Assembly (NCBI GenBank): GCA_963825405.1
Contig: CAWGTB010000010.1
Location: 124,001-188,000 of the forward strand
Length of the DNA: 64,000 bases
Direction: 5' to 3'
DNA from: JACPNO01 sp963825405
GTDB lineage: Bacteria; Acidobacteriota; Terriglobia; Bryobacterales; Bryobacteraceae
In this document: positions 47,882 to 56,416 of the stretch, piece by piece
Numbering within the stretch: position 1 is the stretch's first letter
Layout: every line of letters starts with the position of its first letter
Translations under genes and position numbers: made by a program
Notes under the pieces: generated by a model
What the model saw: only the letters and a program-made list of their open reading frames with translations
Told to the model about the DNA's origin: nothing
Databases searched by the model: none

Positions 47882-49110
47882 GACACGGCCGGTTGGAGCA
47901 CGTGGCTGCGTAGGGCTTTCTGCTCGTGAATCCTGTCGATTAAGGCCAGATAATCCGCCACGTACCGATCTTCGCAATAGAACTGTTCGTACGCGGCTCG
48001 CGCCCGAAGGGCGAGCGTATCGCGAAGTGGACCTTGCTCGGCCAGCGTGACTACCGCGTTGCGAAGTTCGGCCTCGGTCTGGTAGATCAAGCCGGCTCCG
48101 TTGTAATCCACTGCTTCCCGGCTGCCGCCCGCATCGCTCACAATTACCGGGACGCCGCAGGCGAAGGCTTCCAGCACGCAGAGCGGAAATACTTCGGGAG
48201 CGAGCGACGGAAGGATCATCGCTGTCGCGTTTCGGTAACAGTGAGCCATGCGGGTGTGGTCGACAAAGCCCGGGAAACGAATCCAGGGGCAGGCAGCGTA
48301 GCACCGCTTTAGCTCGTCGAGTAATTCACCCTTGCCGTAAATATCGAGATCGTATTGCGGCATGGTGGCGAATTGGCTGGCGAGCTGACTAATGCCTTTG
48401 GAAGCGGTGAGGCGGCCGACGTAGACGAAGCGCGGACGATCGGGGGCGGCGCCTTCATCGAGTCCGGATCGCACGGGCGAATAGGTGGGCAGAACGTGGA
48501 TCAGCGGGCCCAGATCGGCCTCCTCATGCCGCCGTGCCGTGTAGTCGCTGGGCGAAAGCAGGGCATCCACGTGCCGCAGCGATTTCTTTACGAATCCGCC
48601 GTTGCGCCAGAGCTGAGGCGGCGTGCCCGAGCGCAGGCAACAGCGAATGCACTCTGGCTTGTCGCACGCCTGTTTGCCGTTCTTCCAAAAAATATGCATC
48701 GGGCACAACAGCCAGTGTTCATGGAGCGTGTACAGATTTACCGCCGCCTGGCTCATCGGCAGAATGCCGAGTCCTCCGACGAGAGAAATATTGTGAAAAT
48801 TCACCACGTCGAAATGGCGCGCAAATATCTGCTTGAGAGCGGAAGTCTTGAGTCCCGGCGAGCCGGTCTGCTGGGTAATGAGAGGGGATAACGCGCCGAA
48901 GGCACTGCGCAGCCGATGCACCGTGACGCCGTCGTCTACCAATTCGACCGGCTTGGCGCCGCCCGCCTTGAGGCGGTACGCGTCTTCGCAATGCACGACC
49001 TCCACCTGATGCCCGCGGGCCACTAGCGCCCGGGCCAGGCTTTGGACAAAAACGCCATCGCCGCCGAAATGGTAGGGCGGATAGTACGAAGCCACCATGC
49101 AGAACCGCAT
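47878..49110 (-). CDS. GT4-type glycosyltransferase
   Basis: A 410-residue GT-B enzyme from ATG 49110 (MRFCMVASYYPPYHFGGDGV). The C-terminal Rossmann half has FVYVGRLTASKG, and the donor-site E-x7-E motif is EVFPLCVLE. A four-cysteine segment in the middle (CPMHIFWKNG..CDKPECIRCC) suggests a small metal site, found in some GT4 enzymes. It likely builds a surface glycan or glycolipid. The upstream start at 49374 is in poor sequence and is not used. Confidence 0.9.
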   Translation of the reverse strand: MRFCMVASYYPPYHFGGDGVFVQSLARALVARGHQVEVVHCEDAYRLKAGGAKPVELVDDGVTVHRLRSAFGALSPLITQQTGSPGLKTSALKQIFARHFDVVNFHNISLVGGLGILPMSQAAVNLYTLHEHWLLCPMHIFWKNGKQACDKPECIRCCLRSGTPPQLWRNGGFVKKSLRHVDALLSPSDYTARRHEEADLGPLIHVLPTYSPVRSGLDEGAAPDRPRFVYVGRLTASKGISQLASQFATMPQYDLDIYGKGELLDELKRCYAACPWIRFPGFVDHTRMAHCYRNATAMILPSLAPEVFPLCVLEAFACGVPVIVSDAGGSREAVDYNGAGLIYQTEAELRNAVVTLAEQGPLRDTLALRARAAYEQFYCEDRYVADYLALIDRIHEQKALRSHVLQPAVS

Positions 49111-49178
49111 TATCTTTCCAAGCGCTGGGCGCGCATCCGGTTGGTCATGAAGTGGATCTCCGTCATTGTACCTGCGCT

Positions 49179-50417
49179 CTAGTGACCCAGTAGGCCCCGA
49201 AAAACGCCAAGGACTTGCGGGCCCAGCTGCAGTCCGATCCGCAGATCCATCAGAGGAGCGGGAAGCAGCATCCACCACCACGCCCGCATGCGATTCTTCG
49301 CGGCCGCGGCTTGCAGCGCGATCAGAATGAGCAGCGGTGAAAAGGCTCGGGTATAGCCAAAACTGTCGCGCCAATAAATACTGCTGGTCAACATGATGGC
49401 CATGGCAGCGAACAAGACGGCGGCAATGGAAATGGGGTTGAGCGGGCGAGTCCGAAGCAGATGCAACCCGGCGACGAGGGCGCAGAGCATGCCGAGCAAA
49501 GACACGAAATCCAACGACCGGGTGATGCTCTCGATCGCCGCGCTCAGAGCATAATGCGGCGGGTGCAGAATGGCTCCGATGAAGCCGAGTCCCAATCGGA
49601 GCTCTAAGAAATTAGGCATTCCGGAGGTGTTTGGATCCCCGTGCAGATTCCAGTAGACGTACCCATACCAGGCGAGCATAGGCAGGCAGGCTGTCGCCCA
49701 GAAAGCGGCGCGGGCAAAGCGCCTCTGGCTCAGATCGAACAGAATGCAGCCAGCCACCAACAGTGTCCCGGTCTCCCGTACCAGGCAGGCCGCCAAAAGC
49801 AGCGCATACAGTTTGGCGGTATTCCCGGTCGCGATGAAATAGACGAAACCCACGGAAAGCGCGGCCAGGGCGCCGTCCATGGTCATTCGATCCATAGAGA
49901 TCAAAGCCGCCGGCACTAACGGGAAAGCCAGTGCCCACGCGGCATGAAATCCGTACAGCACCGCCCAGCGGCTGAGCCAGAAGGATCCCAGCAAGACGAA
50001 CAGCGAAGTAGTCGCGAGGTACGCCGCGTCAATCCATTGCTGGCGCCCGCCGGCAAGCATGAAGGCCAGAGCGGGAACCAGAATGCGGCGGTATCGGAAC
50101 GTAGGGCTGTCGAGGTAATGTTCCCATCCGTTGCGAAAGAACGGATCGTGCGAAATATACCGATACATCTGACCGTCGTACCCGCGGCCGGGAAACAGAT
50201 ACGTGCCTGCCTGCAATTCTGGCGGTACGGGTCTGACTTGCCCGGTGTAAAAGAGGGCGGTCCAGTTGTCTTGACGGTTGTAATGTACCGTGAGAAATTG
50301 CCAGGCGAGTACACAAACGCAGGCGGCAACGGCCCAGACAAACGACACGCGGGCTGAAACAACTGGGGGGTTGGGCTCGAAATTCAGCCCTGAAGTATAG
50401 CATTGATTTCTGGCCAC
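49179..50417 (-). CDS. Polytopic membrane protein, probable cell-surface glycopolymer protein
   Basis: Up to 412 residues with about ten TM helices. The first periplasmic loop carries GYDGQMYRYISHDPF and LDSPTFRYRRILVPALAF, a signature of a bacterial family tied to cell-surface glycopolymer formation and loosely like dolichyl-phosphate-mannose transferases. The GTG 50417 start leaves 22 polar residues first; GTG 50348 is an alternative, and a TATACT at 50395-50400 may be a -10 box. It is the first gene of the GT4-P450 unit. Confidence 0.8.
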   Translation of the reverse strand: MARNQCYTSGLNFEPNPPVVSARVSFVWAVAACVCVLAWQFLTVHYNRQDNWTALFYTGQVRPVPPELQAGTYLFPGRGYDGQMYRYISHDPFFRNGWEHYLDSPTFRYRRILVPALAFMLAGGRQQWIDAAYLATTSLFVLLGSFWLSRWAVLYGFHAAWALAFPLVPAALISMDRMTMDGALAALSVGFVYFIATGNTAKLYALLLAACLVRETGTLLVAGCILFDLSQRRFARAAFWATACLPMLAWYGYVYWNLHGDPNTSGMPNFLELRLGLGFIGAILHPPHYALSAAIESITRSLDFVSLLGMLCALVAGLHLLRTRPLNPISIAAVLFAAMAIMLTSSIYWRDSFGYTRAFSPLLILIALQAAAAKNRMRAWWWMLLPAPLMDLRIGLQLGPQVLGVFRGLLGH

Positions 50418-50431
50418 GCTAGAATATCCAG

Positions 50432-51220
50432 ATGAAAAGCGTGGGCCGGGTGGAGAGCGTGTGGCGTTATCCGGTCAAGAGCATGCGCGGCGAAGAGCTG
50501 CCCGAAGCTTTTGCCGGCTTTGGCGGCGTCTACGGCGACCGGATGTTCGCGTTCCACAGCTCAGGCGCACCCAAAGGCTTTCCCTATCTGACTGCGCGGG
50601 AGCAGCAGCAAATGCTGAAGTATCAGCCGGTGTACCGCGATGCGGATCTCATGGCGAAGCCGCCCAACCTCGCGGACGTGGAGGCACTCGCGCCCGGCTT
50701 GACCACTGTTTATCCGAGTGCCGCTCAGGTGGTGGTGAACGTCAAGACGCCGGCTGGAGAGCTGCTCGCGGTGGACGATCCCCGGCTCGCGAGCCACTTG
50801 CGAGAAGGCATTGCTGAAACCAATGAACTGACCTTGCTGCGGTCCGATCGCGCGCTGACGGATTGCCGCCCGATTTCCCTGTTTTCGATTCAGACTGCCC
50901 GCCAACTGAGCCAGGAAGTTGGCGCCAATCTGGACAAGCGGCGATTCCGCGCGAACGTGTATCTCGACATCAGCTCGGAGATTGCGTTCGAAGAAGAGGA
51001 ATGGGTGGGACGCACGGTGCGGATTGGGACGCAGACGACGCTGGCGGTGGTCAAGCGCGACCAACGCTGCAAAATGATCACCCTCGATCCCGATACAGGC
51101 GAGGCGAATCGGGATATCATCCGGCACCTCGCGAAACAACATGAGAGCAAGGCCGGCGTGTATGCGGCAGTGTTGGTTGAGGGCACGATGCGGCCGGGTG
51201 ACGAGATCGCGCTTCTGTAA
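50432..51220 (+). CDS. MOSC domain protein
   Basis: A 262-residue protein with an N-terminal MOSC-N part (VWRYPVKSMRGEEL) and a MOSC domain (DCRPISLFSI, ANVYLD, WVGRTVRIG). The conserved cysteine lies in RDQRCKMITLDPDTGE. MOSC proteins are molybdenum cofactor sulfurase-like or bind Mo cofactor to reduce N-hydroxylated compounds (YcbX, mARC type). No redox fusion domain is present. Confidence 0.9.
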   Translation: MKSVGRVESVWRYPVKSMRGEELPEAFAGFGGVYGDRMFAFHSSGAPKGFPYLTAREQQQMLKYQPVYRDADLMAKPPNLADVEALAPGLTTVYPSAAQVVVNVKTPAGELLAVDDPRLASHLREGIAETNELTLLRSDRALTDCRPISLFSIQTARQLSQEVGANLDKRRFRANVYLDISSEIAFEEEEWVGRTVRIGTQTTLAVVKRDQRCKMITLDPDTGEANRDIIRHLAKQHESKAGVYAAVLVEGTMRPGDEIALL

Positions 51221-51598
51221 TTACCGGCTTATCTGATCTACGTCCACGTCGAAATTGTGGCCGATGCGGAACGCGTACATTCCGTCGGTGTGAATTTTAC
51301 TTTTGGGCAGGCGCGTTACTTCCGTGCCGTTCACGCTGAAGATCACTTCCTCGCCTTGCACCTGGATGCCGAGCGTGTTGGTCTGCCGGCCATCGGCGCC
51401 TTGCGGGACGATCGCCGGATGCGCCGTCCAGTTCACGACGGGCACTGGCTTTTGGTCACCATCGCGGTTGGCAATGAAATACTCGCCGCGGTTCCGCACC
51501 AGGAAATAGGAATAAGTCTGGTTGGGGCCTTGCAGATCCGTTCCGCCAATCATAAGCCCATACGAAATCGGATGAGTAGGTGCTTTGGTTTGGGTCAA
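51221..51598 (-). pseudogene. 5'-truncated laminin-G/DUF1080-like fragment
   Basis: A 125-codon frame beginning at TTG 51598 with an in-frame TAG 12 bases upstream and no signal peptide. The product begins mid-domain (TQTKAPTHPISYGLMIGGTD) and continues LQGPNQTYSYFLVRNRGEYF. From memory, relatives are secreted proteins whose domain has 60-100 further residues before this point. The missing half is not upstream: the divergent hydrolase starts 42 bp away. It ends against the MOSC gene stop. Confidence 0.55.
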
Positions 51599-51639
51599 GC
51601 GCGCTTGCTATGAAAATAGCAATGTGCTAAAAAAACAGC

Positions 51640-52449
51640 ATGTTCAAGATGGCTCTTCTCATCAGCGCCAGCTGGTTCGCCGCGATTGCGGCTTTCGGTG
51701 AGCAAAGGATGATCGGCATTGGAGATCGACGCATATCCGTCTATTGCGACGGCGGGGCTGGGCGTTTAGCGACGGTGATACTGATTCCGGCCGGCGGGCG
51801 GACTGCTAAGGATTGGGCAACGGTCCAGCCCGCCGTAGCGAGCTCCACGCGAGTGTGCAGTTATGATCACGCCAATTTTGGCGCGAGCGACAAAGCGCCG
51901 GTGAAGCTGCAATCGGTGGATGAAGTCGTAGACGATCTGCACGCGTGGCTCGAAGCTTCGAGCGAGAAGGGACCTTTCATTTTAGTCAGTCATTCCAACT
52001 CCGGGTTCTATGCCCGGCGCTTCGTCACCAGATATCCGAACGAAGCGGCCGGGCTGGTATTTGTGGACTCGTCCCATGAGGAGCAGGCATTGCGGCTGCA
52101 TGAACTCGATCCCCAAGGGCCAGGTCTGGACGACCTGACCGGGCGGCTGGGGTTTTATGTGAAGCCGGGTCAGCGGCTGGAATGGCACACGGAGCTGCCG
52201 TTGATCGTGCTCGGCCGCGGAACGCCGTTTCCACGCAAGGCGCGTGACGGAAGCGACTCGCCAGCCGACCGCATGACCGAAGAGCAGTTTGCGGCCTGGG
52301 ATCGGATTTGGAGAGAGTTTCAGCAGGACCTGGCGAAGCGCTCCACGCACGGCGAGTTTCGAGTCGCCGAAAAGAGTGGACACTTCATCCAGCAGGACCA
52401 GCCTGAGCTGGTCATTCAAGCGATTCGAGATGTGAGCCAGATTCACTGA
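51640..52449 (+). CDS. Exported alpha/beta hydrolase
   Basis: A 269-residue protein with a signal peptide (MFKMALLISASWFAAIAAFG). It has the oxyanion strand VILIPAGGRTAKDW, nucleophile elbow VSHSNSGF (S119), a probable acid around the FVDSSHEE loop and the terminal histidine in KSGHFIQQDQPE. The elbow reads SHSNS rather than the usual GxSxG. Substrate unknown; probably an esterase or peptidase outside the cytoplasm. Confidence 0.85.
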   Translation: MFKMALLISASWFAAIAAFGEQRMIGIGDRRISVYCDGGAGRLATVILIPAGGRTAKDWATVQPAVASSTRVCSYDHANFGASDKAPVKLQSVDEVVDDLHAWLEASSEKGPFILVSHSNSGFYARRFVTRYPNEAAGLVFVDSSHEEQALRLHELDPQGPGLDDLTGRLGFYVKPGQRLEWHTELPLIVLGRGTPFPRKARDGSDSPADRMTEEQFAAWDRIWREFQQDLAKRSTHGEFRVAEKSGHFIQQDQPELVIQAIRDVSQIH

Positions 52450-52610
52450 TCTCCCAGGTCTATCGGATCGAGTCGCAAGATTGCAAACAAGGCGGTTGGC
52501 CTACGCCGGAACCGTAGCCAGCGCGGGAATCGCTTGACAGGCCGCTCTATAATCGGACTAGCAGGCGGCGCAATATGCCGTCTATCCCGCTGACCGGAGT
52601 TTCCCGCACT

Positions 52611-53612
52611 ATGTTGAAGTCCCTGGATGTTCTGATTGGATTCGCGTTTATCATGCTGCTGGCGAGCATGGCCGTGACGGCGCTCACGCAAGCAATTACT
52701 TCCGCCTGCCAATGGCGAGGCAAACATTTGTATGACGGCCTGGTAGCGTTGCTGGGCCAGATCGATCCGAAGCTCACGCGTTTTTGCGCCGAGCAAATCG
52801 CGGCCGCCGTGCTGACGCATCCGCTGATCGCGCAGGCCGGCGGCAAGCCCGGCACGGTGATTCAGCGCGAAGAGTTCATTCGCATTCTGCTGGAGCTGGC
52901 GGCGGGCCGCGAGCCCGGCGGCAAATCCATGGATGGATTCGTGCGCGCCACGCTGAAGAAAGTTCTGGAGAGCCGCGGCATTTCCGAGCCGGGCGTGGTG
53001 TTGGAAGACATACAACTGCTCGCGCTCAAGCTCGAAGGGCTGCGTCCGGACCTGCCTGCCGCGGCGCGCCAGGGATTGGCGATTTTGAGCGAAGCGTCGA
53101 GCGAATTTGTGGCGCGCACCAATGCCTGGTTCGACGAAACCATGGATCGGGTAGCCCACGAATTCTCCCGGCACACGCGGCTGGTCACGCTGGCCGTGGC
53201 TGCGATGCTGGCTTTGACGCTACAGTTGGACGCGCTCGATCTGCTGCGGCGGTTGGCGGTGGACGATGCCACTCGCACCGCTCTGGTGACGCGTGCGCAG
53301 ACGGGCGCTGAACCGATTGCGTCGGTTGCGGAGCTGCGGCAATTTGCGCGCAGCGGCTATGCCGTGCTGCCGGAGAACTGGAAGGCGGAATGGAATCGGG
53401 GCAAGCTGCCGGGGATCGTGCTTTCAATGCTGCTGCTGAGCCTGGGCGCGCCGTTCTGGTACAACGCGCTGAAAGATTTGGTGCGATTGCGCGCGCCGCT
53501 TGAACGCAAAGAGCAGGAGCAGCGGGAACAGCGGCAGGCGGGTCCGGCGCCCTTGACGGCTTGGCTGCCGGGGGAACGCGGAGATCTTTCCGCGACCGGC
53601 GCGGCCGGTTGA
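52611..53612 (+). CDS. Three-TM membrane protein next to amidase
   Basis: About 333 residues from ATG 52611 (GGAG 11 bases upstream); ATG 52575 is an alternative. TM helix 1 is at the N-terminus (LDVLIGFAFIMLLASMAVTA), a soluble helical region follows, then TM 2 (TLAVAAMLALTLQLDALDLL) and TM 3 (GIVLSMLLLSLGAPFWYNAL). The last 40 residues are a charged, Glu/Gln/Arg-rich tail. No family recognised. Its stop lies just ahead of the peptidoglycan amidase start, suggesting joint translation. Confidence 0.75.
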   Translation: MLKSLDVLIGFAFIMLLASMAVTALTQAITSACQWRGKHLYDGLVALLGQIDPKLTRFCAEQIAAAVLTHPLIAQAGGKPGTVIQREEFIRILLELAAGREPGGKSMDGFVRATLKKVLESRGISEPGVVLEDIQLLALKLEGLRPDLPAAARQGLAILSEASSEFVARTNAWFDETMDRVAHEFSRHTRLVTLAVAAMLALTLQLDALDLLRRLAVDDATRTALVTRAQTGAEPIASVAELRQFARSGYAVLPENWKAEWNRGKLPGIVLSMLLLSLGAPFWYNALKDLVRLRAPLERKEQEQREQRQAGPAPLTAWLPGERGDLSATGAAG

Positions 53613-53617
53613 GCGCT

Positions 53618-54343
53618 GTGAAATGGATGGGCTGCGCGGCGGGCAACTTTCACAAAGGGCGATCGGGATCGGAGCCGCAGGCGATCGTGATTCATGTGAT
53701 TGTCGGGTCGCTGGCCAGCGCGGGCATCACGTTCGGCGACGCGCGCTCGGCGGTGTCGGCGCATTACGGCGTGGGCAAGGGCGGTGCCGTGCACCAGTTC
53801 GTGGAAGAGACGGACACGGCGTTTCATGCCGGCATCGTGGTGCGGCCTACCTGGGCGAATCTGCGGACGGGCGTGAATCCGAATTTGTACACCATCGGCA
53901 TCGAGCATGAGGGGCTGGCCACGGACATCTGGACCGACGACCAGTACGGCGCTAGCGGCAGGCTGATTCACGAAATCGGGCGGCGCTGGCGCATTCCTCT
54001 GGACCGGGCGCATGTGGTGATGCATCGCGAGATTCGGGCGTCGAAAAGCTGCCCCGGGATGGCGGATATGAATCGGCTGATTGCGGGAGCGGCGCTGGTG
54101 GCGGATGCGGTGACTGCGCCGCCGCTGTGGGTTGCAACAGTCGTTCATGCCAATTTGCGGCTGGGGGCGCCGTCGACGCACGCGCCGGTGACGCGCACTC
54201 TTTCGGGCGGGACGGTGATGGAATTCGCGGGTTTCATGGATGGAGAGAAGGTCGACGGCAATCCTTGCTGGTATGTGACGGCGCAGCGGGAATATTTGTG
54301 GGCGGGGGCTACGGACAAACCTGCGCCTGGGGCGAGGGCCTAA
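53618..54343 (+). CDS. N-acetylmuramoyl-L-alanine amidase (Amidase_2) with C-terminal SH3-like part
   Basis: A 241-residue protein from GTG 53618, giving VKWMGCAAGNFHKGR, the common start of phage-type amidases; a TTG 53609 overlaps the upstream stop and is an alternative. Zinc residues of the T7-lysozyme family are present: IVIHVIVGS (His), HREIRASKSCPG (His and Cys). Family members cut the lactoyl-peptide bond of peptidoglycan. The last 55 residues (HANLRLGAPSTHAPVTRTLS) look like an SH3-type wall-binding domain. No signal peptide, so export would need a partner, perhaps the adjacent membrane protein. Confidence 0.88.
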   Translation: MKWMGCAAGNFHKGRSGSEPQAIVIHVIVGSLASAGITFGDARSAVSAHYGVGKGGAVHQFVEETDTAFHAGIVVRPTWANLRTGVNPNLYTIGIEHEGLATDIWTDDQYGASGRLIHEIGRRWRIPLDRAHVVMHREIRASKSCPGMADMNRLIAGAALVADAVTAPPLWVATVVHANLRLGAPSTHAPVTRTLSGGTVMEFAGFMDGEKVDGNPCWYVTAQREYLWAGATDKPAPGARA

Positions 54344-54344
54344 G

Positions 54345-54377
54345 ACATTTCTCGCAGAGACGCAGAGAACGCAGAGA
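54345..54377. repeat. Half copy of the fusA-tuf repeat
   Basis: The sequence ACATTTCTCGCAGAGACGCA, then GAGAACGCAGAGA, matches one arm of the inverted repeat at 38447-38532. It lies 1 bp after the amidase stop and has no partner arm, so this copy cannot form the full hairpin. Confidence 0.8.
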
Positions 54378-54409
54378 TTTCTGGCGGCTGTATACTAAAA
54401 GCCGCCCGA

Positions 54410-55924
54410 ATGTGTAGAATTCACACGATCTCCTTCGCGGGACTGCTTTTAGCGGTGGCCGCTGGGGCCGCCGATTCTCCTCGAGACGCCGCTCTTGAGG
54501 CTTTTCGTAATGCTGACTATGCTACGGCTGTTCCTCTGCTCGAGATGGCGTCGGGGGCGGATCCGAAGGACGATCTGGCCGCTGCTGCGCTGCTGTCTTC
54601 GCTGATTGCTGAAAATACCTACGACAAAGCGGTTGATCTCGGCGCAAAACTAAAGATGCAATTTCCCGATTCAGCCGAAGCCCTGTCAGCCCGCGGGGAT
54701 CTCGCCTTCTACCTGGGCCACATGGCGGAGGCTTCGCAGCTCTACAAAGAATCGATCAAGAAGAAAGAAAACGCTCGCGCACATCTTGGCTTGTACAAAG
54801 TGCTGCGTGCCGCCTCCTATTACCGCACGGCGCGCCTCATGCTGCTGCGCGGATACGAGCTGGATCATTCCGACGCCGCCTTGCTGCACGCCTGGCTGGA
54901 TATCCTGCCGTGGGCCAAACGCAAACCGATTCTGGAGCAGATGATCAAGGATCATCCGGAGAACCAGGAGTTGATCGAGGGTTTCCAAACCGGCCTCGCC
55001 GTCAGGGAAGAGCTGGACGGAGAGGAGGGCAACCTCCTGCAGGGTGATCCAATCGACACGGTGCTTCCCATGGAGGCCTCGCTTTACGACATTAAGCGTT
55101 TGCGGGGTTGGACGCTCAAGTTCAGCTTGAATGGCGGCAAGCCCCTCCATCTGTTGATCGACACCGGGGCCAGTGGGATTGTGATCAATCGCAATAGCGC
55201 CGATAAGAACGAACTGGAACGTCTAGGAAGTTTTAAGGCGCACGGCATCGGCGACGAGGGAGGCCGTTTGTCGCATGCCAGTATTGCGGAAACCTGCGAG
55301 TTCGGCGCGCTTCGCTACAAGAACTGTATCGTCCATATTGTCGAACAGAAAGACGTGGCCGGCGTGAACGGGTTGGTCGGCACCGATTTTTTCTCCCGTT
55401 TTCTGGTCGAGCTGGATTTTGAACAACACAAAATCCGCCTGACGCCGCAGCCGAAGCGTCCGCCATCCGAGCAGGGTTATGACCGCACTGTAACAACTGG
55501 ATTCACGCCAATTTTCCGTCACGGCCACTTCCTGCTGATTCCCACGCGCGTCAATGGATCGGAGGAGGGTTTGTTCCTTCTGGATACCGGCGCGGGTCTG
55601 TCTAACATCGACAGCACTTTTGCCAAGACCGTGACGAAGATACGTGACGAGCAACAGTTGCGTGTGCGTGGAGTTGAAGGCAATGTCAAGAAGGTATCGA
55701 CTGCCGACCGGGCGGTGGTGGAGTTCGCCCAATTTCGCCAGCAGAGTGTGGATCTTCCCGCCTTCGATTTGAATTCGGGCACGAATCGCGCGATACGAAT
55801 GGCAGGCATCATTGGCATACCTGTGCTCGGGCTGTTTAAACTGACCATCGATTACCGCAATGGCCTGGTGAAGTTCGTTTATCTGGGAGAATCAGGGGCA
55901 AAGCGCGCCGAGATGCATCCGTAA
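54410..55924 (+). CDS. Secreted TPR protein with two retropepsin-like domains
   Basis: A 504-residue protein. A signal peptide (IHTISFAGLLLAVAAGAA) and TPR-type helices occupy residues 25-200. Two aspartyl-protease-like domains follow: LIDTGASGIVIN (D251) and LLDTGAGLSNID (D392). Each ends with a G-hydrophobic-hydrophobic-G-type loop (GLVGTDFFSRF and GIIGIPVLGLF). Retropepsins normally dimerise to pair two DTG motifs; here both are in one chain, so the two halves may form one active site by themselves. Likely periplasmic. Confidence 0.88.
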   Translation: MCRIHTISFAGLLLAVAAGAADSPRDAALEAFRNADYATAVPLLEMASGADPKDDLAAAALLSSLIAENTYDKAVDLGAKLKMQFPDSAEALSARGDLAFYLGHMAEASQLYKESIKKKENARAHLGLYKVLRAASYYRTARLMLLRGYELDHSDAALLHAWLDILPWAKRKPILEQMIKDHPENQELIEGFQTGLAVREELDGEEGNLLQGDPIDTVLPMEASLYDIKRLRGWTLKFSLNGGKPLHLLIDTGASGIVINRNSADKNELERLGSFKAHGIGDEGGRLSHASIAETCEFGALRYKNCIVHIVEQKDVAGVNGLVGTDFFSRFLVELDFEQHKIRLTPQPKRPPSEQGYDRTVTTGFTPIFRHGHFLLIPTRVNGSEEGLFLLDTGAGLSNIDSTFAKTVTKIRDEQQLRVRGVEGNVKKVSTADRAVVEFAQFRQQSVDLPAFDLNSGTNRAIRMAGIIGIPVLGLFKLTIDYRNGLVKFVYLGESGAKRAEMHP

Positions 55925-55950
55925 CAAGAGCGGTGTATGATAGGGTCTTC

Positions 55951-56265
55951 ATGGGGAAGATGACGAGGACAGCGTGGTGCGGCATTTGGCTGCTCTGCGC
56001 GCTGATTATCGCGGCGTCCATCGACAACATTCCCGATCCTCCGGCGGAAAAATCCGGCACAACAAACGTCCGAGCGGCTGGCGTCATGGGCTCGCTGCAA
56101 GCACTTGCGGGCGGGGAACTAAGAAATCTTGCCCGCGTTCCGGGTCCGCGCGTCGCCCGCTGGAATACGTTGAAGCAGGTCATTGACACGCGCCTTCCTA
56201 TTGCTGAGATCGCGTTAGTGCGGCAGGCCGCCGATCCCTCGCCACCGGCATTCGTCCGGAGCTAA
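55951..56265 (+). CDS. Small membrane-anchored protein, unknown function
   Basis: A 104-residue ORF from ATG 55951, with AGGG six to seven bases upstream. One TM/signal segment (TAWCGIWLLCALIIAASID) is followed by a polar domain (LARVPGPRVARWNTLKQVID). It is in the same direction as the retropepsin gene, 26 bp after it. A minus-strand ORF covers the same place, but the ribosome site favours this strand. The 150 bp after it hold no gene. Confidence 0.5.
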   Translation: MGKMTRTAWCGIWLLCALIIAASIDNIPDPPAEKSGTTNVRAAGVMGSLQALAGGELRNLARVPGPRVARWNTLKQVIDTRLPIAEIALVRQAADPSPPAFVRS

Positions 56266-56416
56266 ACAACTCCTTACAGGGCTTATACAACCCCGGCAGC
56301 CGTCGGCCGTGCTGCTCACAGGGGTGTCGAAGCGCCCAAAACTATTTCCGCCATCGATGACGCCGTGTGCCGTTCTCGCGCGTCATTCAAACAAGGCTCC
56401 AAAGGAGGGATCCAGT

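Noticed and set aside
52534..52553. TTGACA followed by TATAAT
   Set aside because: The two boxes are only 8 bp apart, too close to act as a sigma70 pair. TATAAT alone may still be a -10 box.
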